The notes beneath the pieces are model-generated. The model did not search any database, was not told the DNA's origin, and worked only from the letters and a program-made list of their open reading frames with translations. A DNA stretch of 64,000 nucleotides from Pseudoalteromonas flavipulchra NCIMB 2033 = ATCC BAA-314 (lineage in GTDB: Bacteria; Pseudomonadota; Gammaproteobacteria; Enterobacterales; Alteromonadaceae): assembly GCA_000814665.1 (NCBI GenBank), contig JWIH01000009.1, forward strand, positions 62,001-126,000, given 5' to 3'. The translations under genes were made by a program, and so were the position numbers. Positions 29,453 to 37,416 of this stretch are shown piece after piece (within the stretch, counting starts at the first letter, position 1; the number at the start of each line of letters is the position of its first letter).

Positions 29453-30796
29453 TTAGACACATGATTTACGCTCTAGCAGCATCGTTTGGTATGCTTTTGC
29501 ACTCGCCTTTAAGGTTCTTTGCTGAGTATGATAATCAACGTGCACAATACCAAAGCGTTGCGTATACCCCTCTGCCCATTCGAAATTATCCATTAAACTC
29601 CATGCAAAGTAGCCACGAATATCAACGCCCTGCTCCATAGCTTGATTAACCGCGAGCAGATGAGATTGGAAGTAAGCCAGCCTTTGCACGTCTAATACTT
29701 CGCCATTTTCCATTTTGTCGTCAAAGGCTGCACCATTTTCTGTGATATAAAGTGGTGGCAACTGGTACTCAGCATGTAACTCCCGAAGCAATGCACAAAA
29801 AGAGTCTGGCACGACTTCCCAGCCCATTGTAGTGAGCGTTTCGGCACTAGGCTCAACTTGTTCATACCATCCATTACCATCAGATTGATAAATATTTCGG
29901 GTGTAATAGTTCACGCCAAGATAATCAATGGGGGCAGCAATAATCTCTAAATCTCCAGCTAGAATATCTGGTTGTACGTCCCTCGGGAGCTCGGCAAGTA
30001 AATCTGGGTACTGCCCTTCAAGAATAGGCTTGATATACCAGTGATTACAGTAATCATCCGCGATTTTTGCCGCTTCCACGTCACAATGCGCTGTAGACAC
30101 AGGATCCGCATTGGCAAAATTCAACACAACTCCATGGAGGCTATTTGGGCAATGCGCTCTTAACACTTGCATCGCTAAACCATGAGCAAGAAGCAGATGA
30201 TGAGCTGCTTGTCGTCCCGCCGCTTGGGAGCGCAAGCCCGGTGCATGAATACCTAATTCATACCCCAAATGTGCACTACAAAATGGTTCATTTAACGTGG
30301 TGTACGCATACACTTTATCGCCAAGCGCTTTACATACCACCTCGGTATACCGTGCAAATGCCACAGCCGTTTCTCGATTCAGCCATCCGCCCTTATCCTC
30401 AAGCGCTTGTGGCAAGTCCCAGTGATATAGCGTGACAAACACTTTTAAGCCTTTAACAACTAACGCATCGACCAATTGTTGGTAAAATGAAAGTCCAGCA
30501 TCGTTAACCGTGCCATCATCATTCATTACTCTTGGCCAAGAGATAGAAAGGCGATAGGCGTCAACCCCTAAACTGGTTATGAGTTCAACATCTTGCTGCC
30601 ATCTGGATACATGCTCACAGGCAATATCACCGTTACTACTATCCTTTATCGCGCCATCATGTTCACAAAACCTATCCCAAATTGACTCACAACGCCCACG
30701 CCGCTCACCTTCGATTTGAAATGACGAAGTCGCAACGCCGAAAATATAGTCTGCCTTCAACATGGCCGAGTGTGTTGGCAGGATAATTTTATTCAT
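29453..30796 (-). CDS. GH1 beta-glucosidase
   Basis: 447 residues from ATG 30796; the TTG five codons upstream is less likely. Glycoside hydrolase family 1 TIM barrel with the N-terminal signature FGVATSSFQIEG, the acid/base Glu170 in TLNEPF and the nucleophile Glu353 in YITENGA, plus AWSLMDNFEWAEGYTQRFG. No signal peptide, so cytoplasmic: it should cleave imported cellobiose, laminaribiose or related beta-glucosides to glucose. First gene of a probable operon with the LacI regulator (69 bp away) and sugar porter. Two LacI-type operators lie between it and the divergent gluP. Confidence 0.95.
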   Translation of the reverse strand: MNKIILPTHSAMLKADYIFGVATSSFQIEGERRGRCESIWDRFCEHDGAIKDSSNGDIACEHVSRWQQDVELITSLGVDAYRLSISWPRVMNDDGTVNDAGLSFYQQLVDALVVKGLKVFVTLYHWDLPQALEDKGGWLNRETAVAFARYTEVVCKALGDKVYAYTTLNEPFCSAHLGYELGIHAPGLRSQAAGRQAAHHLLLAHGLAMQVLRAHCPNSLHGVVLNFANADPVSTAHCDVEAAKIADDYCNHWYIKPILEGQYPDLLAELPRDVQPDILAGDLEIIAAPIDYLGVNYYTRNIYQSDGNGWYEQVEPSAETLTTMGWEVVPDSFCALLRELHAEYQLPPLYITENGAAFDDKMENGEVLDVQRLAYFQSHLLAVNQAMEQGVDIRGYFAWSLMDNFEWAEGYTQRFGIVHVDYHTQQRTLKASAKAYQTMLLERKSCV

Positions 30797-30917
30797 GGTT
30801 AATCGTTCCAAGTTATGTGTTCACGCCAAGGTACGAGCGTGTTGTGTTAGTCACAGTGCAAGGCAAAAACATTTTTTATTTGAATTCGTGTTCGCTTTCT
30901 GCAATCATCATTAAAAA

Positions 30918-30931
30918 TGTAAGCGCTTTCA
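30918..30931. promoter_or_regulatory. LacI-family operator 1 (GH1 / gluP divergent region)
   Basis: TGTAAGCGCTTTCA, one mismatch from the perfect palindrome TGTAAGCGCTTACA found upstream of the GH16 gene. It lies in the region between divergent GH1 and gluP starts, next to the local lacI gene. Confidence 0.82.
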
Positions 30932-30941
30932 TTTTTATAAA

Positions 30942-30955
30942 TGTAAGCGCTTTAC
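30942..30955. promoter_or_regulatory. LacI-family operator 2 (GH1 / gluP divergent region)
   Basis: TGTAAGCGCTTTAC, the second copy, centred 24 bp from operator 1 and 27 bp before the gluP start codon. The spacing would allow binding of two dimers close together. Confidence 0.78.
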
Positions 30956-30981
30956 CAAAAAAAATCAACTAGGAGTTTGTC

Positions 30982-32232
30982 GTGAGCGTACCGTCTCAAC
31001 CACAGGTTTCAGCAGCAATCGCCACAGGCCATACTGGTCAGTACCGATTTGCTTTGGGGGCCCTCACCTCACTATTTTTTATGTGGGGTTTCATCACTTG
31101 CTTGAATGATATTTTAATTCCGTACCTCAAAGGCGCGTTTGAGCTTAATTACACTCAAGCGATGCTGATCCAATTTTGCTTTTTTAGCGCCTATTTTGTT
31201 GTTTCGGTGCCAGCTGGCAAATTGGTTGGAAAAATTGGCTATCAAAAAGGCATTGTAACTGGATTACTTACCGCAGGCATCGGCTGTGTGCTTTTTTACC
31301 CAGCGGCTGAAAGTGGTATCTACGGCGTGTTTTTATTCGCGCTATTTGTACTAGCGGCAGGGATCACAGTGCTACAAGTTGCTGCTAACCCTTTTGTTAG
31401 TGTACTTGGCTCTCCCGAAACCGCCCCTGCACGACTCACCATGACCCAAGCCTTTAACTCTCTCGGTACAACTGTCGCCCCATTTTTTGGCGCCATGCTC
31501 ATCTTCAGTGAGGGAAGCACAGTTGAGGTAGGCAATGCCAGCGCAACCCAATTGCCTTACTTGATGTTGGCAGCCATGCTCGCGTCATTGGCTTTGATCT
31601 TTGCCTTTATCAAACTTCCCCAGCTAAGTAGTACTACTGAGGAAGTCACCACAGGCGAAATCAAGGCATGGCAGCATAAACATTTGGTGCTTGGTGCAAT
31701 CGGTATTTTCGTTTATGTTGGAGCTGAAGTGGCAATTGGCTCAACGCTCGTTAGCTTCTTACATCAACCGGACATTGGCAACATGACCGAAGCCCAAGCC
31801 GCAAAGCTCATCGCATATTATTGGGGTGGAGCCATGATCGGACGCTTTATTGGCGCGTTAGTCATGCAGAAAATATCGGGTCGAACCGTGCTTGCCTTTA
31901 ATGCAGTTTGTGCATTTGCATTAGTGCTTATCGCAGTATTTAGCAGCGGTCAGCTCGCCCTTTGGAGCATTTTGGCGGTCGGGCTTTGTAACTCAGTTAT
32001 GTTCCCGACTATCTTTAGCTTATCGTTGAATGGGCTTGGAAAACAAACGGCACAAGGCTCTGGTATTCTCTGTCTTGCTATTGTCGGCGGTGCAGTTATC
32101 CCACTATTTCAAGGGATGCTAGCAGACGGAATCAATCTGCAGCTATCATTCTTACTGCCTGCTTTATGCTATATCTACATCGCCTACTTTGGATTAAAAG
32201 GCGCAACTCCTCAGCGTTTCAAGAGTAATTAA
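30982..32232 (+). CDS. gluP: Glucose/galactose MFS transporter, FucP/GluP type
   Basis: 416 residues and twelve predicted helices in the FHS (fucose:H+ symporter) family, with the characteristic [63 protein letters not shown] and [13 protein letters not shown]. It imports glucose or galactose across the inner membrane. The start is GTG at 30982 with AGGAG 6 nt upstream. The GH3 gene starts 3 bp after its stop codon, so the two are co-transcribed. LacI-type operators lie just upstream. Confidence 0.93.
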   Translation: MSVPSQPQVSAAIATGHTGQYRFALGALTSLFFMWGFITCLNDILIPYLKGAFELNYTQAMLIQFCFFSAYFVVSVPAGKLVGKIGYQKGIVTGLLTAGIGCVLFYPAAESGIYGVFLFALFVLAAGITVLQVAANPFVSVLGSPETAPARLTMTQAFNSLGTTVAPFFGAMLIFSEGSTVEVGNASATQLPYLMLAAMLASLALIFAFIKLPQLSSTTEEVTTGEIKAWQHKHLVLGAIGIFVYVGAEVAIGSTLVSFLHQPDIGNMTEAQAAKLIAYYWGGAMIGRFIGALVMQKISGRTVLAFNAVCAFALVLIAVFSSGQLALWSILAVGLCNSVMFPTIFSLSLNGLGKQTAQGSGILCLAIVGGAVIPLFQGMLADGINLQLSFLLPALCYIYIAYFGLKGATPQRFKSN

Positions 32233-32235
32233 GAC

Positions 32236-34776
32236 ATGAAAACGAAAATAACCATGCTAAGTCTTGCAATGGCTATCGCAACCTTAACAGGATGTAGCGA
32301 AAGTCCAAATAAAACCAGTGTTGATACAGCTCGCCAAGTGGAAAACTGGCCAGCGCTGACTCCTGCTATCCAAACCGATAACAATCTAGAAGAAAGAATT
32401 CGGTCGATACTCGCTAAGATGACCCTGGAGCAAAAAATTGCGCAAATGATCCAGCCTGAGATTCGAAATATTACCGTCGCAGAAATGCGAGAGTACGGAT
32501 TCGGCTCATACCTCAATGGCGGCGGTGCATTTCCTTACAACAACAAACATGCAACGCCTGCTGATTGGGTTAAACTTGCCGAAGCGCTTTATCAGGCATC
32601 GATTGACGATAGCCTAGATGGCAGCACTATTCCTACCATGTGGGGAACGGATGCGGTTCATGGCCACAATAATGTCATTGGCGCTACGCTATTTCCACAT
32701 AACATTGGCCTTGGCGCAGCAAATAACCCAGATCTCATCGAGAAAATCGCCCACATTACCGCGAAAGAAGTATTAGCCACCGGGATTGATTGGATCTTTG
32801 CCCCAACGGTCGCCGTGGTACGTGATGATCGCTGGGGACGCACCTATGAAGGATACTCGGAGCATCCCGACATCGTAAAAGCGTATTCCAGCGCCATCGT
32901 TAAAGGCTTACAGGGCGACCCTAAAGCGGACTTTCTTGGTAAGAACCGCGTGATCAGCACGGTAAAGCATTTTGTCGGCGATGGTGGCACGGTTGCTGGC
33001 GACGACCAAGGCGACAACATCGCCTCTGAAAAAGCATTAATTGCACTTCACGCTCAAGGCTACGTAGGCGGACTTGAAGCCGGAGCACAATCGGTGATGG
33101 CGTCGTTTAACAGTTGGCATGGCGAAAAAGTGCATGGCAGCCATTATTTGCTTACCCAAGTGCTCAAAGAGCGAATGAATTTTGATGGTTTTGTGGTGAG
33201 CGATTGGAATGGTCACGGCCAAATAAAAGGCTGTACGAACGACAGCTGCGCAGAGGCCATTAATGCCGGCATTGATATTGTCATGGCCCCGAACGACTGG
33301 AAAGCCTTGTACAACAATACGCTAGCGCAAGCAAAAAGCGGCGCTATCGCGCAGTCTCGCATTGATGATGCAGTAAGTCGTATTTTAAGAGTTAAACTCC
33401 GTGCGGGACTTTTTGAAAAACCAAGTCCTGCAAATCGTCCATTGGCTGGCAACTCAGAAATCATCGGCGCAGAGTCGCACCGTAAAGTTGCGCGCCAAGC
33501 CGTACGTGAGTCACTGGTTTTACTCAAAAACAAAGATCAGCTATTACCACTTAAACCAAACCAACATATTTTGTTAGCAGGCGATGGTGCCGACAATATC
33601 GGCAAACAATCGGGCGGTTGGAGTATTACTTGGCAAGGTACCAACAACACCAATGCCGACTTCCCGGGCGGTACTTCTATTTATGATGGTATAAAGCAGC
33701 AAGCAGAAGCGGCTGGTGGCACCGTCACATTAAGTACTAGCGGTGATTTTGAAGATAAGCCTGACGTTGCCATTGTGGTCTTTGGCGAAGATCCCTATGC
33801 AGAAGGCCACGGTGATAGAGCAACGCTTGAATACAAGCCGTCTGATAAATCTGATCTCGCATTACTCAAACGTTTTAAACAAGCAGGAATTCCTACAGTG
33901 GCAGTGTTTATCAGTGGTCGCCCAATGTGGGTAAACCCTGAACTCAACGCATCCGATGCATTTGTGGCAGCATGGTTACCGGGGTCTGAAGGAATTGGTA
34001 TCAGCGACGTATTACTGGCCGACAAAAACGGCCAAGTTAAGTATGATTTTACTGGCAAGCTTAGTTATTCTTGGCCAAAAACGCCGACACAAATCGTAAA
34101 TTACCAAGATGAAAATTACGACCCGCTTTTACCTTATGGTTTTGGCTTACGTTATTCAGACCAAAATGTACTAGCAGATAATTTACCAGAGCAAATACAA
34201 ACTCAGGCAAATCTCGCCAGCGGTGTAGACTTACTGGTAAGGTCAATCAATAAACCTTGGCAAGGTCATTTATACAGCAGTGCCGAAAATCAACTGATAA
34301 ATGCCAACACCCATACGCTTGGTGGTATTAGCTACCGCACAACGGACAAAGAAGTACAAGAAGATGCCATTCAGCTACTTTTTGACGGTAGTCGACGCAG
34401 CGGCTTTAGACTCGCTAGTGAAAGCTACTTTAGGGAAGACATAAGCCCAAGTATTCCAACCGACAGCGCCCTTACTTTTAAAGTACAAGTTGATGCAGCG
34501 CCAGATAAACCGGTTTGGGTAGCGATGAGCTGTGAAGGCGAAGCGGATGCAAACGGCTCATGCACCGCAAAAGTCGATATTGCAAAGCAACTTCAAGCGA
34601 TGCCTTTAGACAAATGGCAATCACTAAGCATTGACCTCAATTGCTTTACAACCCAAGGCATGGACTTCACTAAAACCGTTGTCCCTTTCGAGCTTTCAAC
34701 CGCCGGGATATTAGAGGTAACGCTGTCTGAGATACAGATCTCTTCAGAAGCATCACCGACACTAAACTGCAATTAG
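32236..34776 (+). CDS. GH3 exo-beta-glucanase lipoprotein, ExoP-like
   Basis: 846 residues with a lipoprotein signal (LTGC at about 17-20). Residues about 55-380 are the GH3 N-terminal barrel: WGTDAVHGHNN, KHFVGDGGT, and nucleophile Asp323 in FVVSDWNG. Residues about 420-645 are the GH3 C-terminal alpha/beta sandwich (LVLLKN, GDGADNIG, FGEDPYAEGHGDR). The last ~160 residues form a beta-rich module like the C-terminal domain of ExoP, a GH3 exo-1,3/1,4-beta-glucanase described from a Pseudoalteromonas. It probably releases glucose from laminari- or mixed-linkage oligosaccharides in the periplasm or at the membrane. Co-transcribed with gluP. Confidence 0.93.
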   Translation: MKTKITMLSLAMAIATLTGCSESPNKTSVDTARQVENWPALTPAIQTDNNLEERIRSILAKMTLEQKIAQMIQPEIRNITVAEMREYGFGSYLNGGGAFPYNNKHATPADWVKLAEALYQASIDDSLDGSTIPTMWGTDAVHGHNNVIGATLFPHNIGLGAANNPDLIEKIAHITAKEVLATGIDWIFAPTVAVVRDDRWGRTYEGYSEHPDIVKAYSSAIVKGLQGDPKADFLGKNRVISTVKHFVGDGGTVAGDDQGDNIASEKALIALHAQGYVGGLEAGAQSVMASFNSWHGEKVHGSHYLLTQVLKERMNFDGFVVSDWNGHGQIKGCTNDSCAEAINAGIDIVMAPNDWKALYNNTLAQAKSGAIAQSRIDDAVSRILRVKLRAGLFEKPSPANRPLAGNSEIIGAESHRKVARQAVRESLVLLKNKDQLLPLKPNQHILLAGDGADNIGKQSGGWSITWQGTNNTNADFPGGTSIYDGIKQQAEAAGGTVTLSTSGDFEDKPDVAIVVFGEDPYAEGHGDRATLEYKPSDKSDLALLKRFKQAGIPTVAVFISGRPMWVNPELNASDAFVAAWLPGSEGIGISDVLLADKNGQVKYDFTGKLSYSWPKTPTQIVNYQDENYDPLLPYGFGLRYSDQNVLADNLPEQIQTQANLASGVDLLVRSINKPWQGHLYSSAENQLINANTHTLGGISYRTTDKEVQEDAIQLLFDGSRRSGFRLASESYFREDISPSIPTDSALTFKVQVDAAPDKPVWVAMSCEGEADANGSCTAKVDIAKQLQAMPLDKWQSLSIDLNCFTTQGMDFTKTVVPFELSTAGILEVTLSEIQISSEASPTLNCN

Positions 34777-34786
34777 TCCCCTTAAC

Positions 34787-34825
34787 ACGATGTGGGCACC
34801 AAGCCGTGTTCACATCGTTTTTTTA
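34787..34825 (+). terminator. Rho-independent terminator of gluP-GH3
   Basis: ACGATGTG (34787-34794) pairs with CACATCGT (34811-34818), followed by a run of T residues. It lies 11 bp after the GH3 stop codon. Confidence 0.82.
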
Positions 34826-35017
34826 GTGTCTAATGAACCAACTTTAATGTGGACTAGAATTTAAGAAATCTAAGATAAGCCAATTGTCTGATGCGCTCGT
34901 TTGTTCTTTTTACAGGGCACAAACAAGCGATTTAAAAAGTCACACCAAGAGCACACTTGCCCTCACCTGCTCAATTTAATACTCTACTTTATGAGCCAAC
35001 ACCAAGGAAGAGCCAGA

Positions 35018-35422
35018 ATGTCAAACATTGCCGAACAAGTGATTAGTACCTATCCACCTGCTGCACAAGCAAAAATCAGGGCACTGCGTAGCCTCGTTAT
35101 GCAGGTTGCCAGTGAGCAAAACTTTGGCGCGGTGATTGAGGCAATAAAGTGGGGAGAGTTAAGCTTCAGTGTTAAATCGGGTAGCCCTTTCCGTATGGCT
35201 TGGAAAGCCAAAACGCCTACTAACTATCACCTTTATTTTCACTGCCAAACGAAGCTAGTTGATACATTTAGAGTACTATTTTCCGAGGAGTTACAATTTG
35301 AAGGAAACCGAGCGATTGTCCTTAAACTAGAAGAAGACATGCCAACAGCACAACTTTACCGTTGTATTGCCATTGCAATGGACTATAAAAACCTCAAAAA
35401 CTTACCTTTACTCGGGCAGTAA
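35018..35422 (+). CDS. DUF1801 domain protein
   Basis: 134 residues from ATG 35018, chosen because AAGGAAG lies 7 nt upstream; longer in-frame starts have no site. The protein matches the DUF1801 (YdhG-like) fold of small cytoplasmic proteins, with the early IRALRSLV, EAIKWGELSF and a C-terminal CIAIAMDYK. The family relates to the frataxin/YdhG group and its function is not established. It stands alone between the GH3 terminator and an empty 270-bp stretch (35423-35692) in which I see nothing. Confidence 0.8.
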   Translation: MSNIAEQVISTYPPAAQAKIRALRSLVMQVASEQNFGAVIEAIKWGELSFSVKSGSPFRMAWKAKTPTNYHLYFHCQTKLVDTFRVLFSEELQFEGNRAIVLKLEEDMPTAQLYRCIAIAMDYKNLKNLPLLGQ

Positions 35423-35692
35423 CAACCAATCTAGGTAAACCTTGCCCGAAGCGAAAAACCCACCGTTACCAATTTTTACAACCGTGTACTTCTTACCTGA
35501 ATAAAACGTGAAAAAATTACCCCTTTAAAATACACAAAACAAAACCCAATAAAATTCAATGAGTTAAACTTATTAATTTGTGGTTCAAGCCTTGCTTAAT
35601 TAATGATAGATAATCAATGTAGATGTATTTCGCCATTCAGCATTGGAAACCACCAAAACCAACTAGCGCAAATAACACAAGGAGCATAAAAC

Positions 35693-36232
35693 ATGACACC
35701 ACAACCCGAGCTGCAAGATAGTTTTATTGATTTCGTGAACAAGCAGCAATTTCCATGCATTTGTGGTGGTAATAGAGCCGAATTAGCGTTTAACCATGCT
35801 GAGGTTTTAGGTTTTGGTGATCTCACCTCAAGACACAACAACTTTAGTTTGATAACAAGCCTCTATTCTTTTGTCGAAAAGGTAGATTTTGACAGCATGA
35901 AAAGTGCCGCGTTTGTGGCGGTTTTTGAGCAGAGCCAAGACTTAGATGACAGCGACTTTAATAAGTCTGTTTGGCGTAAACTGCAGGAATTGCAAAACCT
36001 AGTTTCGCAGAGCACGCCTAGAGGTCCGCATTCTCAATCGTCAGATTGCAGCAATAACTTTCATTTTAATTTGGATGGCGAGCCGCTTTATATCACTTGT
36101 TTAAGCCCTACAAGCGCATCGAGAAACAGAAAGTTTAAGTACCCAGCGATTGTTTTTAACTTAATGCCTCAGTTTGAGGTCCCACAGAGTTTCCGTGTCG
36201 TCGAATCACACGTAGAAACCCACAGAATTTAA
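35693..36232 (+). CDS. YqcI/YcgG (GntA-like) family protein, short form
   Basis: 179 residues with an AAGGAG site 8 nt before ATG 35693. It shows the YqcI/YcgG pattern: an N-terminal FPCICGGNRAE, a middle VWRKLQELQNL, then FHFNLDGEPLYITCLSPTSASRNRKFKYPAIVFNL (read in two parts) and PQFE. The family includes GntA, a haem-dependent N-hydroxylase of guanitoxin synthesis. Family members usually run on for roughly 60-100 residues past the QFE motif with a second conserved block; this one stops about 20 residues after it. It is either a genuine short member or C-terminally truncated. A small membrane-protein gene follows 31 bp downstream. Activity should not be assumed. Confidence 0.7.
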   Translation: MTPQPELQDSFIDFVNKQQFPCICGGNRAELAFNHAEVLGFGDLTSRHNNFSLITSLYSFVEKVDFDSMKSAAFVAVFEQSQDLDDSDFNKSVWRKLQELQNLVSQSTPRGPHSQSSDCSNNFHFNLDGEPLYITCLSPTSASRNRKFKYPAIVFNLMPQFEVPQSFRVVESHVETHRI

Positions 36233-36263
36233 TGCACATTGTACCAACGGAGAGGAACTAGAT

Positions 36264-36425
36264 ATGAGCAACATCATGGTAATCGATTTTATTATTTACG
36301 TCGTCATTGGCATATTAACAACTTTGGGTTGTTTTGGCTTAATGAGTGCTTCAAGCGCTTATTCAAATCTAAGTAGCCCAACCAGTCGCACTAAGGCGAG
36401 TAAGCCTGCTGCAGTGCGGAGCTAA
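36264..36425 (+). CDS. Small single-helix membrane protein
   Basis: 53 residues with a GGAGAGG site 9-10 nt before ATG 36264. One hydrophobic helix spans about residues 6-29 (VIDFIIYVVIGILTTLGCFG) and is followed by a Ser/Thr-rich basic tail. It lies 31 bp after the YqcI/YcgG gene and reads in the same direction, so they are likely co-transcribed. No family is recognised. The good ribosome site, coherent helix-plus-tail composition and operon position support a real gene; it could also be a chance frame. Confidence 0.55.
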   Translation: MSNIMVIDFIIYVVIGILTTLGCFGLMSASSAYSNLSSPTSRTKASKPAAVRS

Positions 36426-36447
36426 GCAATGCCGAATTCAAGCTTTG

Positions 36448-36477
36448 CTCCCTTTAACTACTCGCGGGAAAAGGGAG
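36448..36477. terminator. Hairpin between convergent genes
   Basis: CTCCCTTT (36448-36455) pairs with AAAGGGAG (36470-36477). It lies between the small membrane protein and the convergent LysE gene. A T-run follows 9 nt later on the + strand, so termination is possible but not certain. Confidence 0.45.
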
Positions 36478-36504
36478 TATGCTTACATTTTTAAGCCACT
36501 CAAA

Positions 36505-37116
36505 CTACTTACCGGCGGCAACTAAACCGGCGCCAAACCCAAAAAACACGCCACCGCTCACTTTGTTCATCATCGTCATACTCTTCGGTGACGACAATTT
36601 AGTCTTAGCAAGGCCAGAAAACACCGCATAAGAAATATGTACCATAAACACCAGCAGGCTAAAGGTAAAAACCAGCAACATAAATTGCGGCATAAAGGCA
36701 TTTTCCACATTGATAAATTGCGGAAAGATAGACATAAAGAAAATAACAGCCTTAGGATTGGTGATCGAAACAAAAAAGCCTTCTAAAAAGCACTTTTTCA
36801 TCGTACTTGCAGCAATAGACTTGCCTATTTTACTTTCACCTTTAGTTCGCCACATTTTGTAGCCTAAATAGAAAAGATATGCAGCGCCAATAAATTTAAC
36901 GACCGTAAATGCCAACACCGAATTGGCTAAAATCACACCTAAACTTGACGCCGATACCGCGGCGACAATCAAAATCCCGAGCGCGACACCACAAATACCA
37001 GCTAAAGACTTGGCAAAACCTCTTTGAATTGAGTTATTGATAGTCAGCATCACCGCAGGCCCTGGTAATAAAATTGTCGCCAAGGCGACACCTACAAACA
37101 GCAAATAATTGTCCAA
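36505..37116 (-). CDS. LysE/RhtB family amino-acid exporter
   Basis: 203 residues and about six helices, with the family signature LATILLPGPAVMLTINNSIQRG near the N-terminus (given in part: LLPGPAVMLTINN) and ITNPKAVIFFMSIFPQF in the middle. It exports an amino acid or homoserine lactone-like compound across the inner membrane. The exact substrate is unknown. The start is TTG at 37116, with GGGG about 9 nt upstream. The nearby ATG at 37121 is in another frame. Confidence 0.92.
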   Translation of the reverse strand: MDNYLLFVGVALATILLPGPAVMLTINNSIQRGFAKSLAGICGVALGILIVAAVSASSLGVILANSVLAFTVVKFIGAAYLFYLGYKMWRTKGESKIGKSIAASTMKKCFLEGFFVSITNPKAVIFFMSIFPQFINVENAFMPQFMLLVFTFSLLVFMVHISYAVFSGLAKTKLSSPKSMTMMNKVSGGVFFGFGAGLVAAGK

Positions 37117-37328
37117 AACATCAACCCCGCAAACATGTCCGATTCACACTCACTGCATCATCACACTAAATCATGAATTTACAAAGTAATATGCGATAGG
37201 TTGGAGCTACGTACTGAGTTTATCAATGATATTCATCTTCGAACTCAGCCTTATCATTTCCCTATGCAATATGCGCTTGAATGAGCGCGACATAAAGTCG
37301 CCCCTACTGAAGTAAGTAGTTTAGGGCC

Positions 37329-37363
37329 AAAAAAAATGCAGACTCATCGGTCTGCATTTTTAT
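37329..37363 (-). terminator. Terminator of the GH16-TonB receptor operon
   Basis: AAAAATGCAGAC (37332-37343) pairs perfectly with GTCTGCATTTTT (37350-37361) over 12 bp with a TCATCG loop. On the minus strand the stem is followed by a run of T residues. It lies about 55 bp after the receptor stop codon. The rest of the 37117-37416 gap holds only a short CAATTTGCTTAATTAAGTG palindrome (37366-37384). Confidence 0.88.
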
Positions 37364-37416
37364 GTCAATTTGCTTAATTAAGTGAAATTGGTTTTAGTGA
37401 ACGGATGCGAAAAAGA

